Shown here: piece by piece, positions 27,633 to 39,214 of the stretch
Layout: each line of letters begins with the position of its first letter
How positions within the stretch are numbered: position 1 is the first letter of the stretch
Assembly (NCBI RefSeq): GCF_000756775.1
Contig: NZ_CCSF01000001.1
Location: 682,001-746,000, forward strand
Direction of reading: 5' to 3'
Source: Pseudomonas saudiphocaensis
GTDB lineage: Bacteria; Pseudomonadota; Gammaproteobacteria; Pseudomonadales; Pseudomonadaceae
Length of the DNA: 64,000 nucleotides
Program-made: the position numbers and the translations under genes
Notes under the pieces: model-generated
Told to the model about the DNA's origin: nothing
Database searches by the model: none
Seen by the model: only the letters and a program-made list of their open reading frames with translations

Positions 27633-28667
27633 ATGCAGGAGAGAAACGCCTGGGTCGATTACGCCAAGGGGATCGGCATTATTCTGGTGGTCTACGGGCA
27701 TGTTGCGCGCGGGGTCTTCAATGCCGGCTTGCCGATGGATGAGGGTCGATATCTGCTTGTAGACAGCATCATCTACAGCTTCCATATGCCGTTGTTCTTC
27801 TTTCTTTCGGGGCTGTTCTTCTATGACTCTCTGATGAAGCGGGGCAGGACAGGACTGATCGTCAACAAGATCGATACTATCGTTTATCCGTTTCTGCTCT
27901 GGTCACTGCTGCAGGGGATGTTCGAGGTGGTCTTGTCGGACTACACCAATGGCAGCTTGACCGTCGCGCAGGTGCTGTCTTCCCTGGTCTGGTCGCCACG
28001 CGCGCAGTTCTGGTTTCTATACGCGCTGTTTCTGGTCTTCGTGGTGTGTACCTTTGTTTATGCCAAGGCCAGTCGCCGCCTCTTTCTGCCCATACTGCTG
28101 GCGTTTTCCGGTCTTTACGTGTTTAGGCAGGACATGCCATCAAACAGCGCTCTTCAGTTTGTTCTCGGCAATGCCGTGTTCTTCGCGTTGGGTATCTGGA
28201 TCAACGAAATCAAGGCATTCCTTTTGGCGCGCCATGCATATCTGGCGCTGCTGTTCGGCGCATTGTTCGTGCTTGGGCAGTATGTGTTTCATATAACCCT
28301 TGGGCTTACCTGGGACGTCGGGGGGCTTCCGGTGCTTGTGCTGGCGACGATCTCGATTCTGTTCATGGTGACGCTGTCGATGTGGCTGGGGCGATTTCGT
28401 ATCCAGTGGCTTCTGTTCGTTGGTGCGTCATCAATGACGATATATCTGATGCATATTCTCGCTGGCAGCGGGGTTCGGGTGATCATGAGCGCTTTCCTGG
28501 GTATAGATTCCATAGCAGCACACCTGCTGATTGGTACCCTGGTGGGGCTTGCAGCGCCTCTGCTGGCGCAGATGATCATTCAGCGCTACAACTTCCACTT
28601 TCTGCTATCGCCGCCCCAACCGATATCAGCGACCCGCTTGCGCGCGCGTGCTGTGGCGACGCAGTAA
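27633..28667 (+). CDS. Membrane acyltransferase (acyltransferase 3 / fucose-4-O-acetylase-like)
   Basis: A 344-residue protein with about ten membrane helices. The N-terminal WVDYAKGIGIILVVYGHV motif with its histidine and the FHMPLFFFLSGLFF motif are hallmarks of acyltransferase family 3 (COG3594-like). It probably transfers an acetyl or succinyl group to a surface sugar. The substrate is unknown; no glycan cluster adjoins it. The start follows AGGAGAAGAGGG. GC is lower than in moeA next to it. Confidence 0.85.
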   Translation: MQERNAWVDYAKGIGIILVVYGHVARGVFNAGLPMDEGRYLLVDSIIYSFHMPLFFFLSGLFFYDSLMKRGRTGLIVNKIDTIVYPFLLWSLLQGMFEVVLSDYTNGSLTVAQVLSSLVWSPRAQFWFLYALFLVFVVCTFVYAKASRRLFLPILLAFSGLYVFRQDMPSNSALQFVLGNAVFFALGIWINEIKAFLLARHAYLALLFGALFVLGQYVFHITLGLTWDVGGLPVLVLATISILFMVTLSMWLGRFRIQWLLFVGASSMTIYLMHILAGSGVRVIMSAFLGIDSIAAHLLIGTLVGLAAPLLAQMIIQRYNFHFLLSPPQPISATRLRARAVATQ

Positions 28668-28673
28668 AGCGCG

Positions 28674-28970
28674 CTATCCGCAGCTGACGCGCTGAATGCG
28701 ACCGTCTTCGTCGGTTGTCAGGTTCAGTCGCTGGGCGTTGTATTCAAGGGTGACCACATCGCCAGGCCGAAGCAGGCGCGCCACTCTGGCGCCGCTGTCG
28801 CGTCGGCTCTGGTCGAGCAATTCAGGGCTGGCCTGTTTGCCGACCAGTTCTTGCACTGCGGCAGCGTTGCAATCTCCAGTGGCGGAAGGGGAGTGATCTG
28901 GGGTCAAGGCCTGGCAGCCTGCCAGCGCCACGCCGAGCAGGATCAGAATGCTGGTTCGAGTTGTTTTCAT
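28674..28970 (-). CDS. I78-family peptidase inhibitor-like lipoprotein
   Basis: A 98-residue lipoprotein with lipobox VALAGC (Cys19). The remainder has the I78 inhibitor pattern: DCNAAAVQELVGKQAS near the start, ARLLRPGDVVTLEYNAQRLNL in the middle and a closing IQRVSCG that could form a disulfide with the first Cys. I78 members bind serine proteases. The start is supported by a GGAG site. Confidence 0.85.
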   Translation of the reverse strand: MKTTRTSILILLGVALAGCQALTPDHSPSATGDCNAAAVQELVGKQASPELLDQSRRDSGARVARLLRPGDVVTLEYNAQRLNLTTDEDGRIQRVSCG

Positions 28971-29098
28971 GCGTGCTCCGTATGGATGAGTGCGAAGAGC
29001 CTCGGGTAGGGAACTGGCGTAGCCGCCGCGCCGTCTTAGCTGCGGTGGCCCGTTGCGATGGCGCAAGGGGCTGACGAACAATGATAAGGAGTTCCGCC

Positions 29099-29500
29099 AT
29101 GTTCAAGTCGTCCCTGATGAAACGAGTAGCCAGCATTTTGGCTGTGATGCACTTTATGCTGTTTGCGCAAATCCCCCTGGCCCAGGCTGCAATGATAGGC
29201 ACGCCGGAAGTCATTGCCGAACACCAGCAGCAGGTTGACCGCCAGCAGTTGCTGACGATGCTCGAAGACGCCGATGTACAGAAGAAGCTTGAGTCCATGG
29301 GCGTCGAACGTGCTCAGGTTGAGCAACGCATCAACAGTCTGACGCCAGCGGAGCTTGCGCAATTCAATCAGCAGTTGGATCAGGCGCCGGCTGGCGCGGG
29401 TGTTGTCGGCATCATCGTGCTGTTTCTGGTGATTTTCATCATCACTGACATGCTTTGCGCGACCAACATCTTCAACTTCATCAACTGCATCAACCGTTGA
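29099..29500 (+). CDS. PA2779-like small membrane/secreted protein
   Basis: A 133-residue protein: N-terminal signal-like helix ending IPLAQAA (about 12-31), then a helical region with DADVQKKLESMGV and EQRINSLTPAELAQFNQQLD, and a strongly hydrophobic C-terminal segment (about 100-120) ending in a short polar tail with two cysteines. It matches the PA2779 family of unknown function. The ATG has AAGGAG at 8 bases. Its stop overlaps the start of the C39-like peptidase gene (TTGA). Confidence 0.82.
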   Translation: MFKSSLMKRVASILAVMHFMLFAQIPLAQAAMIGTPEVIAEHQQQVDRQQLLTMLEDADVQKKLESMGVERAQVEQRINSLTPAELAQFNQQLDQAPAGAGVVGIIVLFLVIFIITDMLCATNIFNFINCINR

Positions 29501-30444
29501 TTAGGAAACTGCTCCTGCTGACTGGAGCCATTCTGCTCGGCGCCTGCGCGCGCAGTCCGGTGGTCGTGACGACACCGGATCTGCCGGAGCGGGTCGAGTT
29601 GGTTGAGGTGCCGTTTTTCCCGCAGGATGCCTACCAATGTGGACCCGCGGCGCTGGCAACCATGCTGACGCATCGCGGTGTCGACACGGATCCTGAACAA
29701 TTGGTGGGCCGTGTTTATCTCCCGGAGCGAAAGGGCAGCCTGCAGGTTGAGATGGTAGCCGCGGCACGAGCTCACGACTTGCTGGTTTATCCGCTGGAGC
29801 CGCGCCTGGATACGTTGCTTGCCGAAGTAGCAGCGGGTAACCCGGTGTTGGTGTTGCAGAACCTTGCGTTTGACCGCTGGCCTCAATGGCACTTCGCGGT
29901 TGTCGTGGGATATGACCTGGTGAGCCAGACGATCATTCTGCGTTCTGGCACTACCGAGCGTTGGACAGGCAGCTTCCGTCAGTTCGAACGCAGCTGGATC
30001 AAGGGCAATCGTTGGGCTGTAGTAACCATTGCGCCGGATCGACTGCCCGCCGGGGCCACGGAAACCGTATGGCTCAAGGCAGCAAATGATCTGGAGCAGA
30101 CCGGGCGCGAGGAGGCTGCGCTTAAGGCTTACAGGACGGCCACGCGACATTGGAACGGTGGTTTGTCCTGGTTTGCCCTGGCGAACAGCCTGTACGCAAA
30201 GGGCGACAGGAAATCAGCGGAAAGCGCATTGCGTAGCAGTATCGCCAGTGATGAGGGGTTCGCCGTCGGCTGGTTTAACCTGGCCCAGGTGCTTGCTGAA
30301 CGTGGCTGCGAGGCGCAGGCCTTCAGCGCGAAAGCCTGTGCTGTGCAGTTGGCGCCGGAGGACAAACGCTTCGCTGCCAGCTTGTCCCCACAGCGTGAGC
30401 AGGGAGCCGCCTGTGCGCCACTTCCCCGCTGCCCGGCGGATTGA
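29497..30444 (+). CDS. C39-like cysteine peptidase lipoprotein with TPR domain (PA2778-like)
   Basis: A 315-residue lipoprotein. The N-terminal lipobox LLGAC is followed by a C39-type papain-fold domain: catalytic Cys in QDAYQCGPAALATML and His in QWHFAVVVGYD. The C-terminal part (about 195-290) is a TPR-like set (AANDLEQTGREEAALKAY, WFALANSLYAKGDRKSAE). I chose TTG at 29497, which overlaps the previous stop; an earlier TTG at 29455 would add residues ahead of the signal. C39 domains cut leader peptides after double glycine, but here the domain would face the periplasm or outer membrane. Confidence 0.83.
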   Translation: MIRKLLLLTGAILLGACARSPVVVTTPDLPERVELVEVPFFPQDAYQCGPAALATMLTHRGVDTDPEQLVGRVYLPERKGSLQVEMVAAARAHDLLVYPLEPRLDTLLAEVAAGNPVLVLQNLAFDRWPQWHFAVVVGYDLVSQTIILRSGTTERWTGSFRQFERSWIKGNRWAVVTIAPDRLPAGATETVWLKAANDLEQTGREEAALKAYRTATRHWNGGLSWFALANSLYAKGDRKSAESALRSSIASDEGFAVGWFNLAQVLAERGCEAQAFSAKACAVQLAPEDKRFAASLSPQREQGAACAPLPRCPAD

Positions 30445-31728
30445 TCAGAAGCCTAGTCGATCGCGCAGGCTGTAATACAGCGCGCCTAATGCGCTCAGAG
30501 GTGCGCTGAAGCGTTGCCCTCCGGGGAACGGGTAGTGCGGCAAGCCGGCGAAGGCGTCAAAGCGCTCGGCCTGGCCGCGCAACGCCTCGGCGAGGATTTT
30601 CCCGGCCAGATGCGTATAGGTCACTCCATGCCCGCTGCAGCCTTGTGAATAGTAGATGTTGTCGCCGATCCGCCCCACTTGTGGCAGGCGCGACAGCGTC
30701 AGGAGGAAGTTGCCGGTCCAGGCAAACTCTGTGCGAATGCCATGCAATTGTGGAAAGGTCTTGAGCATCTTCGCGCGAATAATCGAATCGATATCTGCGG
30801 GATCGCGTGCACCATAGACCACGCCACCCCCATAAATCAGGCGCTTATCTGCCGACAGCCGGAAGTAGTCGAGCAGATAGTTGCAGTCCTCAACGCAGTA
30901 ATCCTGCGGGAGCAGGCTGGCGGCAAGCTCATCGCCCAACGGCTCCGTGGCGATGACCTGAGTTCCGCAGGGCATGGATTTGGCTGCAAGCTCCGGCACC
31001 AGGCCGCCAAGATAGGCGTTGCCCGCAACTACTACGAATTTCGCGCTGACCCGGCCGTGGGCCGTATGTACGCAGGGTGATTGACCACGGTCGATACGAG
31101 TCGCCGGGCTTTGCTCGTAAATGCTGCCGCCCAGGGATTCCACCGCAGCGGCCTCGCCCAGCGCAAGGTTGAGCGGGTGAATATGGCCGCCGCCGTGGTC
31201 CAGCATGCCGCCGCAGTAGCGCTCACAGGCCACCACATTGCGTATGCCGCTGCGGTCGAGCAACTCCAGCTGGTCGTAACCGTAGCGTTCCCATAGCGCT
31301 TTTTGCGCTTCCAGATGGTGCATCTGCCTGGCATTGAAGGCAGCGAATACGCCACCGTTCTTTAGGTCGCAGTCGATGCCGTAGCGCGCGACTCGCTCTC
31401 GAATGATCCGCCCGCCCTCGAACGCCATCGCGCCGATCAGTTGGGCTGCGTCCGGGCCGGCGCTGCGCTCGACGGTATCGATATCGCGGCTATAACTGTT
31501 AACGATCTGCCCGCCGTTGCGTCCGGAGGCGCCGAAGCCTACTCGTGCAGCCTCCAGCACTACGACTCGATAGCCCTGTTCCAGAAGAAAGAGTGCCGTG
31601 GAAAGCCCGGTATAGCCCGCACCGATTACGCAAACATCGGTTTCAACGGCCTCGTTCAGGTGTTCACGAATCGGTGCGGCATTCGCGGAGGCTGCATAGT
31701 ATGAGTCGGGATAGGGCGTGTGCGGCAT
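30445..31728 (-). CDS. FAD-dependent amine oxidoreductase (PuuB/PauB-like)
   Basis: A 427-residue DAO-family flavoprotein. The FAD-binding Rossmann motif DVCVIGAGYTGLSTALFLLE lies near residue 32, with GFGASGRNGGQ shortly after. It resembles gamma-glutamylputrescine oxidases, which act in polyamine breakdown (pauB-type genes lie next to PA2778/PA2779 in P. aeruginosa as I recall). Start set at 31728 with an AGGGG site; the longer reading adds 34 residues before the family start. Confidence 0.85.
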   Translation of the reverse strand: MPHTPYPDSYYAASANAAPIREHLNEAVETDVCVIGAGYTGLSTALFLLEQGYRVVVLEAARVGFGASGRNGGQIVNSYSRDIDTVERSAGPDAAQLIGAMAFEGGRIIRERVARYGIDCDLKNGGVFAAFNARQMHHLEAQKALWERYGYDQLELLDRSGIRNVVACERYCGGMLDHGGGHIHPLNLALGEAAAVESLGGSIYEQSPATRIDRGQSPCVHTAHGRVSAKFVVVAGNAYLGGLVPELAAKSMPCGTQVIATEPLGDELAASLLPQDYCVEDCNYLLDYFRLSADKRLIYGGGVVYGARDPADIDSIIRAKMLKTFPQLHGIRTEFAWTGNFLLTLSRLPQVGRIGDNIYYSQGCSGHGVTYTHLAGKILAEALRGQAERFDAFAGLPHYPFPGGQRFSAPLSALGALYYSLRDRLGF

Positions 31729-31859
31729 TTCGTGAACCCCTGTTCTGAATATTTTACGCGATGCTATCGCCATGGATGAATTCGCACCACAGGAATCACA
31801 GCTGCGCTGCGGGGTGTTTTCAAAAATCACAGATATCAGTGGCTTAGCGAAAAAAAAGC

Positions 31860-31887
31860 TTGACGCTGGTAAGCGGATCTATAGAAT
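31860..31887 (+). promoter_or_regulatory. Promoter of tRNA-Val(GAC)
   Basis: TTGACG (31860-31865), 16 bases, TAGAAT (31882-31887), with TATAGA overlapping. The -10 ends 13 bases before the tRNA 5' end. Confidence 0.7.
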
Positions 31888-31900
31888 GCGCGTCCATCGG

Positions 31901-31977
31901 AGGCACATAGCTCAGTTGGTTAGAGCACCACCTTGACATGGTGGGGGTCGTTGGTTCGAATCCAATTGTGCCTACCA
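31901..31977 (+). tRNA. tRNA-Val(GAC)
   Basis: 77 nt with encoded CCA. Acceptor AGGCACA pairs with TGTGCCT. Anticodon stem CCACC/GGTGG encloses loop TTGACAT with anticodon GAC. The T arm has GGTTCGAATCC. Confidence 0.96.
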
Positions 31978-31985
31978 AATTCCGA

Positions 31986-32015
31986 GAAAAGGGTCGCGCT
32001 AGCGGCCCTTTTTTA
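31986..32015 (+). terminator. Terminator of tRNA-Val(GAC)
   Basis: AAAAGGGTCGC, loop GCTA, GCGGCCCTTTTTT: 11 pairs including one T-G and a six-T tail. Confidence 0.88.
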
Positions 32016-32193
32016 TTGCTCGACTTATAAAGGGTCGGCCGGTTAGTTTCTTTATCCTCCAGTGACTTCGGTTCGCGCCGTTCGGCCTCAGGGCTACTGC
32101 CATTGTGCGGCAGAGCAACCAGCGAATCGCTTTCCTGGCTCATCCCAACCCACGTGGCCTTTGGTAGGGGTCACCACTAGGAGAGGAGGCGCC

Positions 32194-34116
32194 ATGCCCA
32201 TCATTACTCTTCCTGACGGCAGTCAGCGCTCGTTCGATCACCCGGTTTCCGTTGCTGAAGTAGCGCAATCCATTGGCGCTGGTCTTGCCAAGGCAACCAT
32301 TGCGGGCAAGGTTAACGGTCGCCTGGTCGATGCCTGCGACCTGATCGAGAGCGACGCAACCCTGCAAATCATCACGGCCAAGGATGAAGAGGGGCTGGAG
32401 ATCATTCGCCACTCATGCGCGCACTTGGTCGGGCATGCGGTCAAGCAGCTCTATCCCTCGGCGAAGATGGTTATCGGCCCGGTGATCGCTGAAGGCTTCT
32501 ATTACGACATCGCCTTTGATCGCCCTTTCACGCCGGAAGACATGGCGGCCATCGAGCAGCGCATGAAGGAGCTGATCGACACCGAGTATGACGTGATCAA
32601 GAAGGTCACTCCTCGGGCCGAGGTCATCGAGGTGTTCCAGGCGCGCGGCGAGGAGTACAAGCTGCGTCTGATCGAGGACATGCCGGACGAGCAGTCCATG
32701 GGCCTGTACTACCACGAAGAATACGTCGATATGTGTCGCGGGCCGCACGTGCCCAATACGCGCTTTCTCAAGTCCTTCAAACTGACCAAGTTCTCCGGCG
32801 CCTATTGGCGCGGTGATGCGAAGAATGAGCAGTTGCAGCGTATTTACGGTACCGCCTGGGCGGACAAGAAGCAGCTGGCGGCTTATATCCAGCGCATAGA
32901 AGAAGCCGAGAAGCGCGACCATCGCAAAATCGGCAAGCGCCTGGGGCTGTTCCATGCCCAGGAAGAGGCGCCGGGTATGGTTTTCTGGCACCCGAACGGC
33001 TGGACACTTTACCAGGTGCTAGAGCAGTACATGCGCCAAGTGCAGCGTGAGAACGGCTACCAGGAGATTCGCACGCCGCAGGTCGTTGACCGTGTGCTCT
33101 GGGAGAAATCTGGGCACTGGGCCAACTACGCCGAAAACATGTTTACCACTGAATCGGAAAGCCGCGATTACGCGATCAAGCCGATGAACTGCCCGTGTCA
33201 TGTTCAGGTGTACAACCAGGGTCTGAAGAGCTACCGCGAGCTGCCGTTGCGCCTGGCCGAGTTCGGTGCCTGTCACCGCAACGAGCCATCGGGCGCGTTG
33301 CACGGCATCATGCGGGTACGTGGTTTTACTCAGGATGACGCGCATATCTTCTGCACTGAAGAGCAGATGCAGTCCGAGTCGGCGGATTTCATTCGTCTGA
33401 CGCAGGCGGTGTATGCCGACTTTGGCTTTGACGATATCGAGTTGAAGCTCTCCACTCGCCCCGAAAAGCGTGTCGGCTCAGATGATCTTTGGGATCGTGC
33501 CGAGGCGGCTCTGGCGGCTGCGCTCGACAGCGCCGGGCTTCCCTACGAGCTGCAGCCTGGCGAAGGCGCTTTCTACGGGCCGAAGATCGAATTCTCGCTG
33601 AAAGACTGCCTGGGTCGTGTTTGGCAGTGCGGTACGTTGCAGCTGGACTTCAATCTGCCGATGCGCCTGGGTGCCGAATACGTTAGCGAGAACAACGATC
33701 GTCAGCATCCGGTCATGTTGCACCGTGCGATCCTGGGGTCCTTCGAGCGCTTTATCGGCATCCTCATCGAACATTACGAAGGGGCGTTTCCAGCTTGGCT
33801 GGCACCGACGCAAGCGGTGGTGATGAATATCACTGATAAGCAGGCCGACTTCGCGACCGAAGTGGAGAAAACGCTCAATCAGAGTGGCTTCCGTGCCAAG
33901 TCCGACTTGAGAAACGAGAAGATCGGCTTTAAAATCCGCGAGCATACCTTGCTCAAGGTTCCCTATCTTCTGGTTATTGGAGATCGGGAAGTCGAGACAC
34001 GATCCGTTGCCGTGCGCACCCGTGAAGGAACCGATCTGGGCTCCATGCCTCTAGATGACTTCGCCCGGTTGCTCGCACAAGCGGTTTCCCGGCGTGGTCG
34101 CCAAGAATTGGAGTAA
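32194..34116 (+). CDS. thrS: Threonyl-tRNA synthetase
   Basis: A 640-residue class II synthetase. TGS domain at 1-60 ([13 protein letters not shown]), editing domain with [14 protein letters not shown] (about 73-87), catalytic core with the zinc Cys in [10 protein letters not shown], motif 2 in [19 protein letters not shown], motif 3 with [15 protein letters not shown], and anticodon-binding domain. The ATG at 32194 follows GGAGAGGAGG; the longer open frame upstream overlaps no recognisable sequence. First gene of the translation operon. Confidence 0.97.
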   Translation: MPIITLPDGSQRSFDHPVSVAEVAQSIGAGLAKATIAGKVNGRLVDACDLIESDATLQIITAKDEEGLEIIRHSCAHLVGHAVKQLYPSAKMVIGPVIAEGFYYDIAFDRPFTPEDMAAIEQRMKELIDTEYDVIKKVTPRAEVIEVFQARGEEYKLRLIEDMPDEQSMGLYYHEEYVDMCRGPHVPNTRFLKSFKLTKFSGAYWRGDAKNEQLQRIYGTAWADKKQLAAYIQRIEEAEKRDHRKIGKRLGLFHAQEEAPGMVFWHPNGWTLYQVLEQYMRQVQRENGYQEIRTPQVVDRVLWEKSGHWANYAENMFTTESESRDYAIKPMNCPCHVQVYNQGLKSYRELPLRLAEFGACHRNEPSGALHGIMRVRGFTQDDAHIFCTEEQMQSESADFIRLTQAVYADFGFDDIELKLSTRPEKRVGSDDLWDRAEAALAAALDSAGLPYELQPGEGAFYGPKIEFSLKDCLGRVWQCGTLQLDFNLPMRLGAEYVSENNDRQHPVMLHRAILGSFERFIGILIEHYEGAFPAWLAPTQAVVMNITDKQADFATEVEKTLNQSGFRAKSDLRNEKIGFKIREHTLLKVPYLLVIGDREVETRSVAVRTREGTDLGSMPLDDFARLLAQAVSRRGRQELE

Positions 34117-34121
34117 TCACT

Positions 34122-34667
34122 ATTAAGCGTGAAATGAGACAGGATAAACGAGCTGCACCCAAGGCCCCGATCAACGAGAATATCTCGGCTCGTGAGGTCC
34201 GTTTGATTGGTGCTGATGGCGAGCAGATTGGCATCGTCTCGATTGATGAAGCGCTTCGTATCGCTGAAGAAGCGAAGCTGGATCTGGTTGAAATCTCAGC
34301 CGATGCAACACCCCCAGTATGCCGGGTGATGGATTATGGCAAGCATCTGTTCGAGAAAAAGAAGCAGATTGCTGCGGCGAAAAAGAACCAGAAACAAATT
34401 CAAGTCAAAGAAGTCAAGTTTCGTCCAGGGACGGAAGAGGGCGACTATCAGGTCAAGCTACGCAACCTGATGCGTTTCCTGAATGAAGGGGACAGGGCCA
34501 AGGTATCGTTGAGATTCCGCGGTCGTGAGATGGCCCATCAGGAGCTGGGGATGGAACTGTTGAAGCGGGTCGAGGCTGACCTGGCGGAATATGGTTCGGT
34601 CGAACAGCATCCGAAGATGGAAGGACGCCAGCTGATCATGGTCATCGCTCCCAAGAAGAAAAAGTAA
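34122..34667 (+). CDS. infC: Translation initiation factor IF-3 (AUU start)
   Basis: A 181-residue IF-3 with [15 protein letters not shown] in the N domain, a lysine-rich linker ([16 protein letters not shown]) and the C domain with [17 protein letters not shown]. The start is the rare ATT at 34122: GGAG ends 8 bases upstream and the reading then begins [11 protein letters not shown], as in other IF-3 proteins. The first ATG (34134) would drop four conserved residues. An AUU start lets IF-3 repress its own translation, as established in E. coli. Confidence 0.95.
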   Translation: MKREMRQDKRAAPKAPINENISAREVRLIGADGEQIGIVSIDEALRIAEEAKLDLVEISADATPPVCRVMDYGKHLFEKKKQIAAAKKNQKQIQVKEVKFRPGTEEGDYQVKLRNLMRFLNEGDRAKVSLRFRGREMAHQELGMELLKRVEADLAEYGSVEQHPKMEGRQLIMVIAPKKKK

Positions 34668-34729
34668 CCACCAGGGCACTGGCAGGCCTTGCGGTTATTT
34701 GTAATCACTCACAATGTGGAGTACCGAAC

Positions 34730-34924
34730 ATGCCAAAGATGAAGACTAAAAGTGGTGCTGCGAAGCGCTTCAAGAAGACTGCTAACGGCTTCAAGCACAA
34801 GCACGCTTTCAAGAGCCACATCCTGACCAAAATGACTACCAAGCGTAAGCGTCAGCTGCGTGGTACATCTCTGATGCACCCGTCTGACAACGCAAAAGTA
34901 GAGCGCATGCTGCGCGTACGTTAA
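34730..34924 (+). CDS. rpmI: 50S ribosomal protein L35
   Basis: A 64-residue very basic protein: [20 protein letters not shown] and the conserved [11 protein letters not shown] block. It has the standard L35 length and place between infC and rplT, 62 bases after infC. Confidence 0.97.
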   Translation: MPKMKTKSGAAKRFKKTANGFKHKHAFKSHILTKMTTKRKRQLRGTSLMHPSDNAKVERMLRVR

Positions 34925-34949
34925 TCGGTCAAGAACAGAGGAATAACTC

Positions 34950-36493
<1,544 letters not shown>

Positions 36494-36529
36494 GTTCGGG
36501 TTCAGTCAAGGCATCTTTAGGAGAGCAGG

Positions 36530-38908
36530 ATGAAATTCAGCGAACAGTGGTTGCGTACTTGGGTCAATCCACAGGTTTCCCGTGAGGAGCTTGTGGCACG
36601 GCTGTCGATGGTTGGCCTGGAGGTGGATGCGGTTACTCCGGTTGCCGGTGAGTTCAGCGGTGTGGTCGTGGGCGAAGTGCTTAGCACCGAACAGCATCCC
36701 GACGCCGATAAGCTGCGCGTGTGCCAGGTCAGCAATGGCAGCGAAACCTTTCAAGTGGTCTGTGGTGCGCCCAACGTGCGTCCCGGTCTGAAAATCCCCT
36801 TCGCCATGATCGGCGCCAAGCTGCCAGGGGACTTCAAAATCAAGAAGGCCAAGCTTCGTGGTGTCGAATCCAACGGCATGCTGTGCTCGGAAACCGAGTT
36901 GCAGATCGGCACCGATGACAGCGGCCTCATGGAGCTGGCGGAAGATGCCCCGGTGGGTGGCGATCTGCGAGGGTACTTGGGGCTGGACGATGCAAGCATC
37001 GAGATTGGCCTGACGCCGAACCGTGGCGACTGCCTTTCCATCGCCGGGCTTGCCCGTGAAGTAGGCGCAATTTACGCAGCAGAAGTCTCGCCGGTTGATG
37101 TAGCCCCCGTGGCTGCCACTCATGACGAAGTGCGTCCGGTTGAAGTGCTCGCGCCGAAAGCCTGTCCGCGTTATCTCGGTCGGGTAATTCGCGGTGTCGA
37201 TCTGTCTCGTCCAACACCGCTGTGGATGGTCGAGCGCTTGCGTCGCTCCGATATCCGCAGCATCGACGCGGTAGTGGATGTCACCAACTACGTGATGCTT
37301 GAGCTGGGGCAGCCGTTGCATGCCTTCGATCTTGCCGAAATCAATGGCGGCATTCGAGTGCGGATGGCTGAAGAGCAGGAAAAGATCGTCCTGCTCGACG
37401 GACAGGAAGTTTCGCTGCGCGCCGATACGCTGGTGATTGCCGACCATCAGCGCGCTCTCGCAATTGCCGGTGTGATGGGCGGTGAGCACAGCGGTGTGAG
37501 CGCTTCGACGCAGGATCTGTTCCTGGAAAGCGCCTTCTTCGACACCATTGCCCTTGCAGGCAAGGCGCGTTCCTACGGGCTGCATACCGATGCCTCGCAT
37601 CGCTACGAGCGTGGTGTAGATTCCCAGCTTGCTCGCCGCGCTATGGAGCGCGCTACCGCGCTGTTGCTGCAGATCGTCGGTGGCAGCGCCGGTCCGGTTA
37701 TCGATGTCACCAGTGAAGCCGATCTACCGGAAGTCGCGCCGATAGTATTGCGTGCTGAGCGTATCGATCAGATGCTCGGACTGGAGCTGCCGGCAGGGCA
37801 GGTCGTCTCGCTGCTTTCTGCGTTGGGCTTGGGCGTTGTCGAGAAGTCGCAGGGCTGCTGGGAAGTCAGCGTGCCCAGCCATCGTTTCGATATCAGCCTT
37901 GAGGTCGACCTTATTGAAGAACTGGGGCGGCTGTATGGTTACGACCGCTTGCCAGTTCGTTATCCCCAGGCGCGCCTTGCACCCGAGGCCAAGCCAGAAG
38001 CCCGTGCCGAACTGCCGGCCTTTCGCCGCCTGTTAGTCGCACGCGGTTATCAAGAAGCGATTACCTACAGCTTCATCGATCCGAAACTGTTCGAACTGTT
38101 CAGTCCTGGTGTTGAGCCGCTGCAGCTGGCCAACCCGATTTCCTCGGATATGGCTGCCATGCGGTCAACGCTGTGGCCGGGACTGATCAAGGCGCTGCAG
38201 TACAACCTGAACCGTCAGCAAACGCGTGTTCGTCTGTTTGAAAGCGGTTTGCGTTTTGTAGGTCAGCTTGGCGAGTTGAAGCAGGAAGCGATGCTCGCCG
38301 GCGTCGTGACCGGAAGCCGTTTGCCAGAAGCTTGGAGCAATGGGCGCGAAACGGTCGACTTCCACGACATGAAAGCCGATATCGAGGCCGTGCTCGGCTA
38401 CGCTGGTGATGCCTCGGCCTATACCTTTATCGCCGCTGAACATCCTGCGCTGCATCCCGGACAGACGGCGCGCATCGAACGGGAAGGGCGTCTGGTCGGA
38501 TACGCCGGCAGCCTGCATCCGGAGCTGGCTGCCACGCTGGATATCGATCAGCCGGTTTACCTTTTCGAGCTGTTGATTGCAGAAATCAGCGAGGGGCGAC
38601 TGCCGCGCTTCAGCGAGCTTTCGCGTTTCCCCGAGGTGCGTCGCGATCTGGCGATTCTTGTGGCAACCGATGTTCCTGCAGGCGATGTGCTGGGCTGCAT
38701 CCGCGAAGCGGCGGGCGATAACCTGGCGGACCTCAAGCTATTTGACGTTTATCAGGGAAAAGGTATTGATCCGCTTAGCAAAAGTATGGCAGTCGGCTTG
38801 ACCTGGCAGCACCCTTCGCGCACTCTTACCGACGATGAGGTGAGCGGTGCGATGCAGAAAATCCTCGCCTCCCTGGAAGAAAGGTACAACGCCACGTTAA
38901 GGAAATAG
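36530..38908 (+). CDS. pheT: Phenylalanyl-tRNA synthetase beta subunit
   Basis: A 792-residue subunit. The tRNA-binding OB domain is at 40-150 (VGEVLSTEQHPDADKLRVC), then the B3/B4 editing domain, B5, the catalytic-like core (LYGYDRLP) and a C-terminal anticodon-binding domain with SELSRFPEVRRDLAILV. Length is typical. An AGGAG site precedes the ATG, 36 bases after pheS. Confidence 0.97.
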   Translation: MKFSEQWLRTWVNPQVSREELVARLSMVGLEVDAVTPVAGEFSGVVVGEVLSTEQHPDADKLRVCQVSNGSETFQVVCGAPNVRPGLKIPFAMIGAKLPGDFKIKKAKLRGVESNGMLCSETELQIGTDDSGLMELAEDAPVGGDLRGYLGLDDASIEIGLTPNRGDCLSIAGLAREVGAIYAAEVSPVDVAPVAATHDEVRPVEVLAPKACPRYLGRVIRGVDLSRPTPLWMVERLRRSDIRSIDAVVDVTNYVMLELGQPLHAFDLAEINGGIRVRMAEEQEKIVLLDGQEVSLRADTLVIADHQRALAIAGVMGGEHSGVSASTQDLFLESAFFDTIALAGKARSYGLHTDASHRYERGVDSQLARRAMERATALLLQIVGGSAGPVIDVTSEADLPEVAPIVLRAERIDQMLGLELPAGQVVSLLSALGLGVVEKSQGCWEVSVPSHRFDISLEVDLIEELGRLYGYDRLPVRYPQARLAPEAKPEARAELPAFRRLLVARGYQEAITYSFIDPKLFELFSPGVEPLQLANPISSDMAAMRSTLWPGLIKALQYNLNRQQTRVRLFESGLRFVGQLGELKQEAMLAGVVTGSRLPEAWSNGRETVDFHDMKADIEAVLGYAGDASAYTFIAAEHPALHPGQTARIEREGRLVGYAGSLHPELAATLDIDQPVYLFELLIAEISEGRLPRFSELSRFPEVRRDLAILVATDVPAGDVLGCIREAAGDNLADLKLFDVYQGKGIDPLSKSMAVGLTWQHPSRTLTDDEVSGAMQKILASLEERYNATLRK

Positions 38909-38911
38909 CGT

Positions 38912-39214
38912 ATGGGGGCTCTGACGAAAGCTGAAATGGCCGAACGTCTTTATGAAGAGCTAGGCTTAAATAAGCGCGAAGCCAAGGAACTGGTCGAGCT
39001 GTTTTTTGAGGAAATTCGCCAGGCGCTGGAGCAGAACGAGCAAGTCAAGTTGTCCGGGTTCGGCAACTTTGATCTGCGCGATAAGCGTCAGCGGCCTGGG
39101 CGCAACCCCAAGACCGGTGAGGAAATTCCGATTACGGCACGCCGTGTCGTGACTTTCCGTCCGGGGCAGAAACTCAAAGCCAGGGTCGAGGCCTATGCTG
39201 GAACCAAGCCATAA
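38912..39214 (+). CDS. ihfA: Integration host factor alpha subunit
   Basis: A 100-residue HU/IHF-fold protein: [29 protein letters not shown] and the DNA-binding arm with [23 protein letters not shown] bends DNA as an alpha/beta heterodimer. It starts 4 bases after pheT, in the usual pheST-ihfA arrangement. Confidence 0.96.
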   Translation: MGALTKAEMAERLYEELGLNKREAKELVELFFEEIRQALEQNEQVKLSGFGNFDLRDKRQRPGRNPKTGEEIPITARRVVTFRPGQKLKARVEAYAGTKP

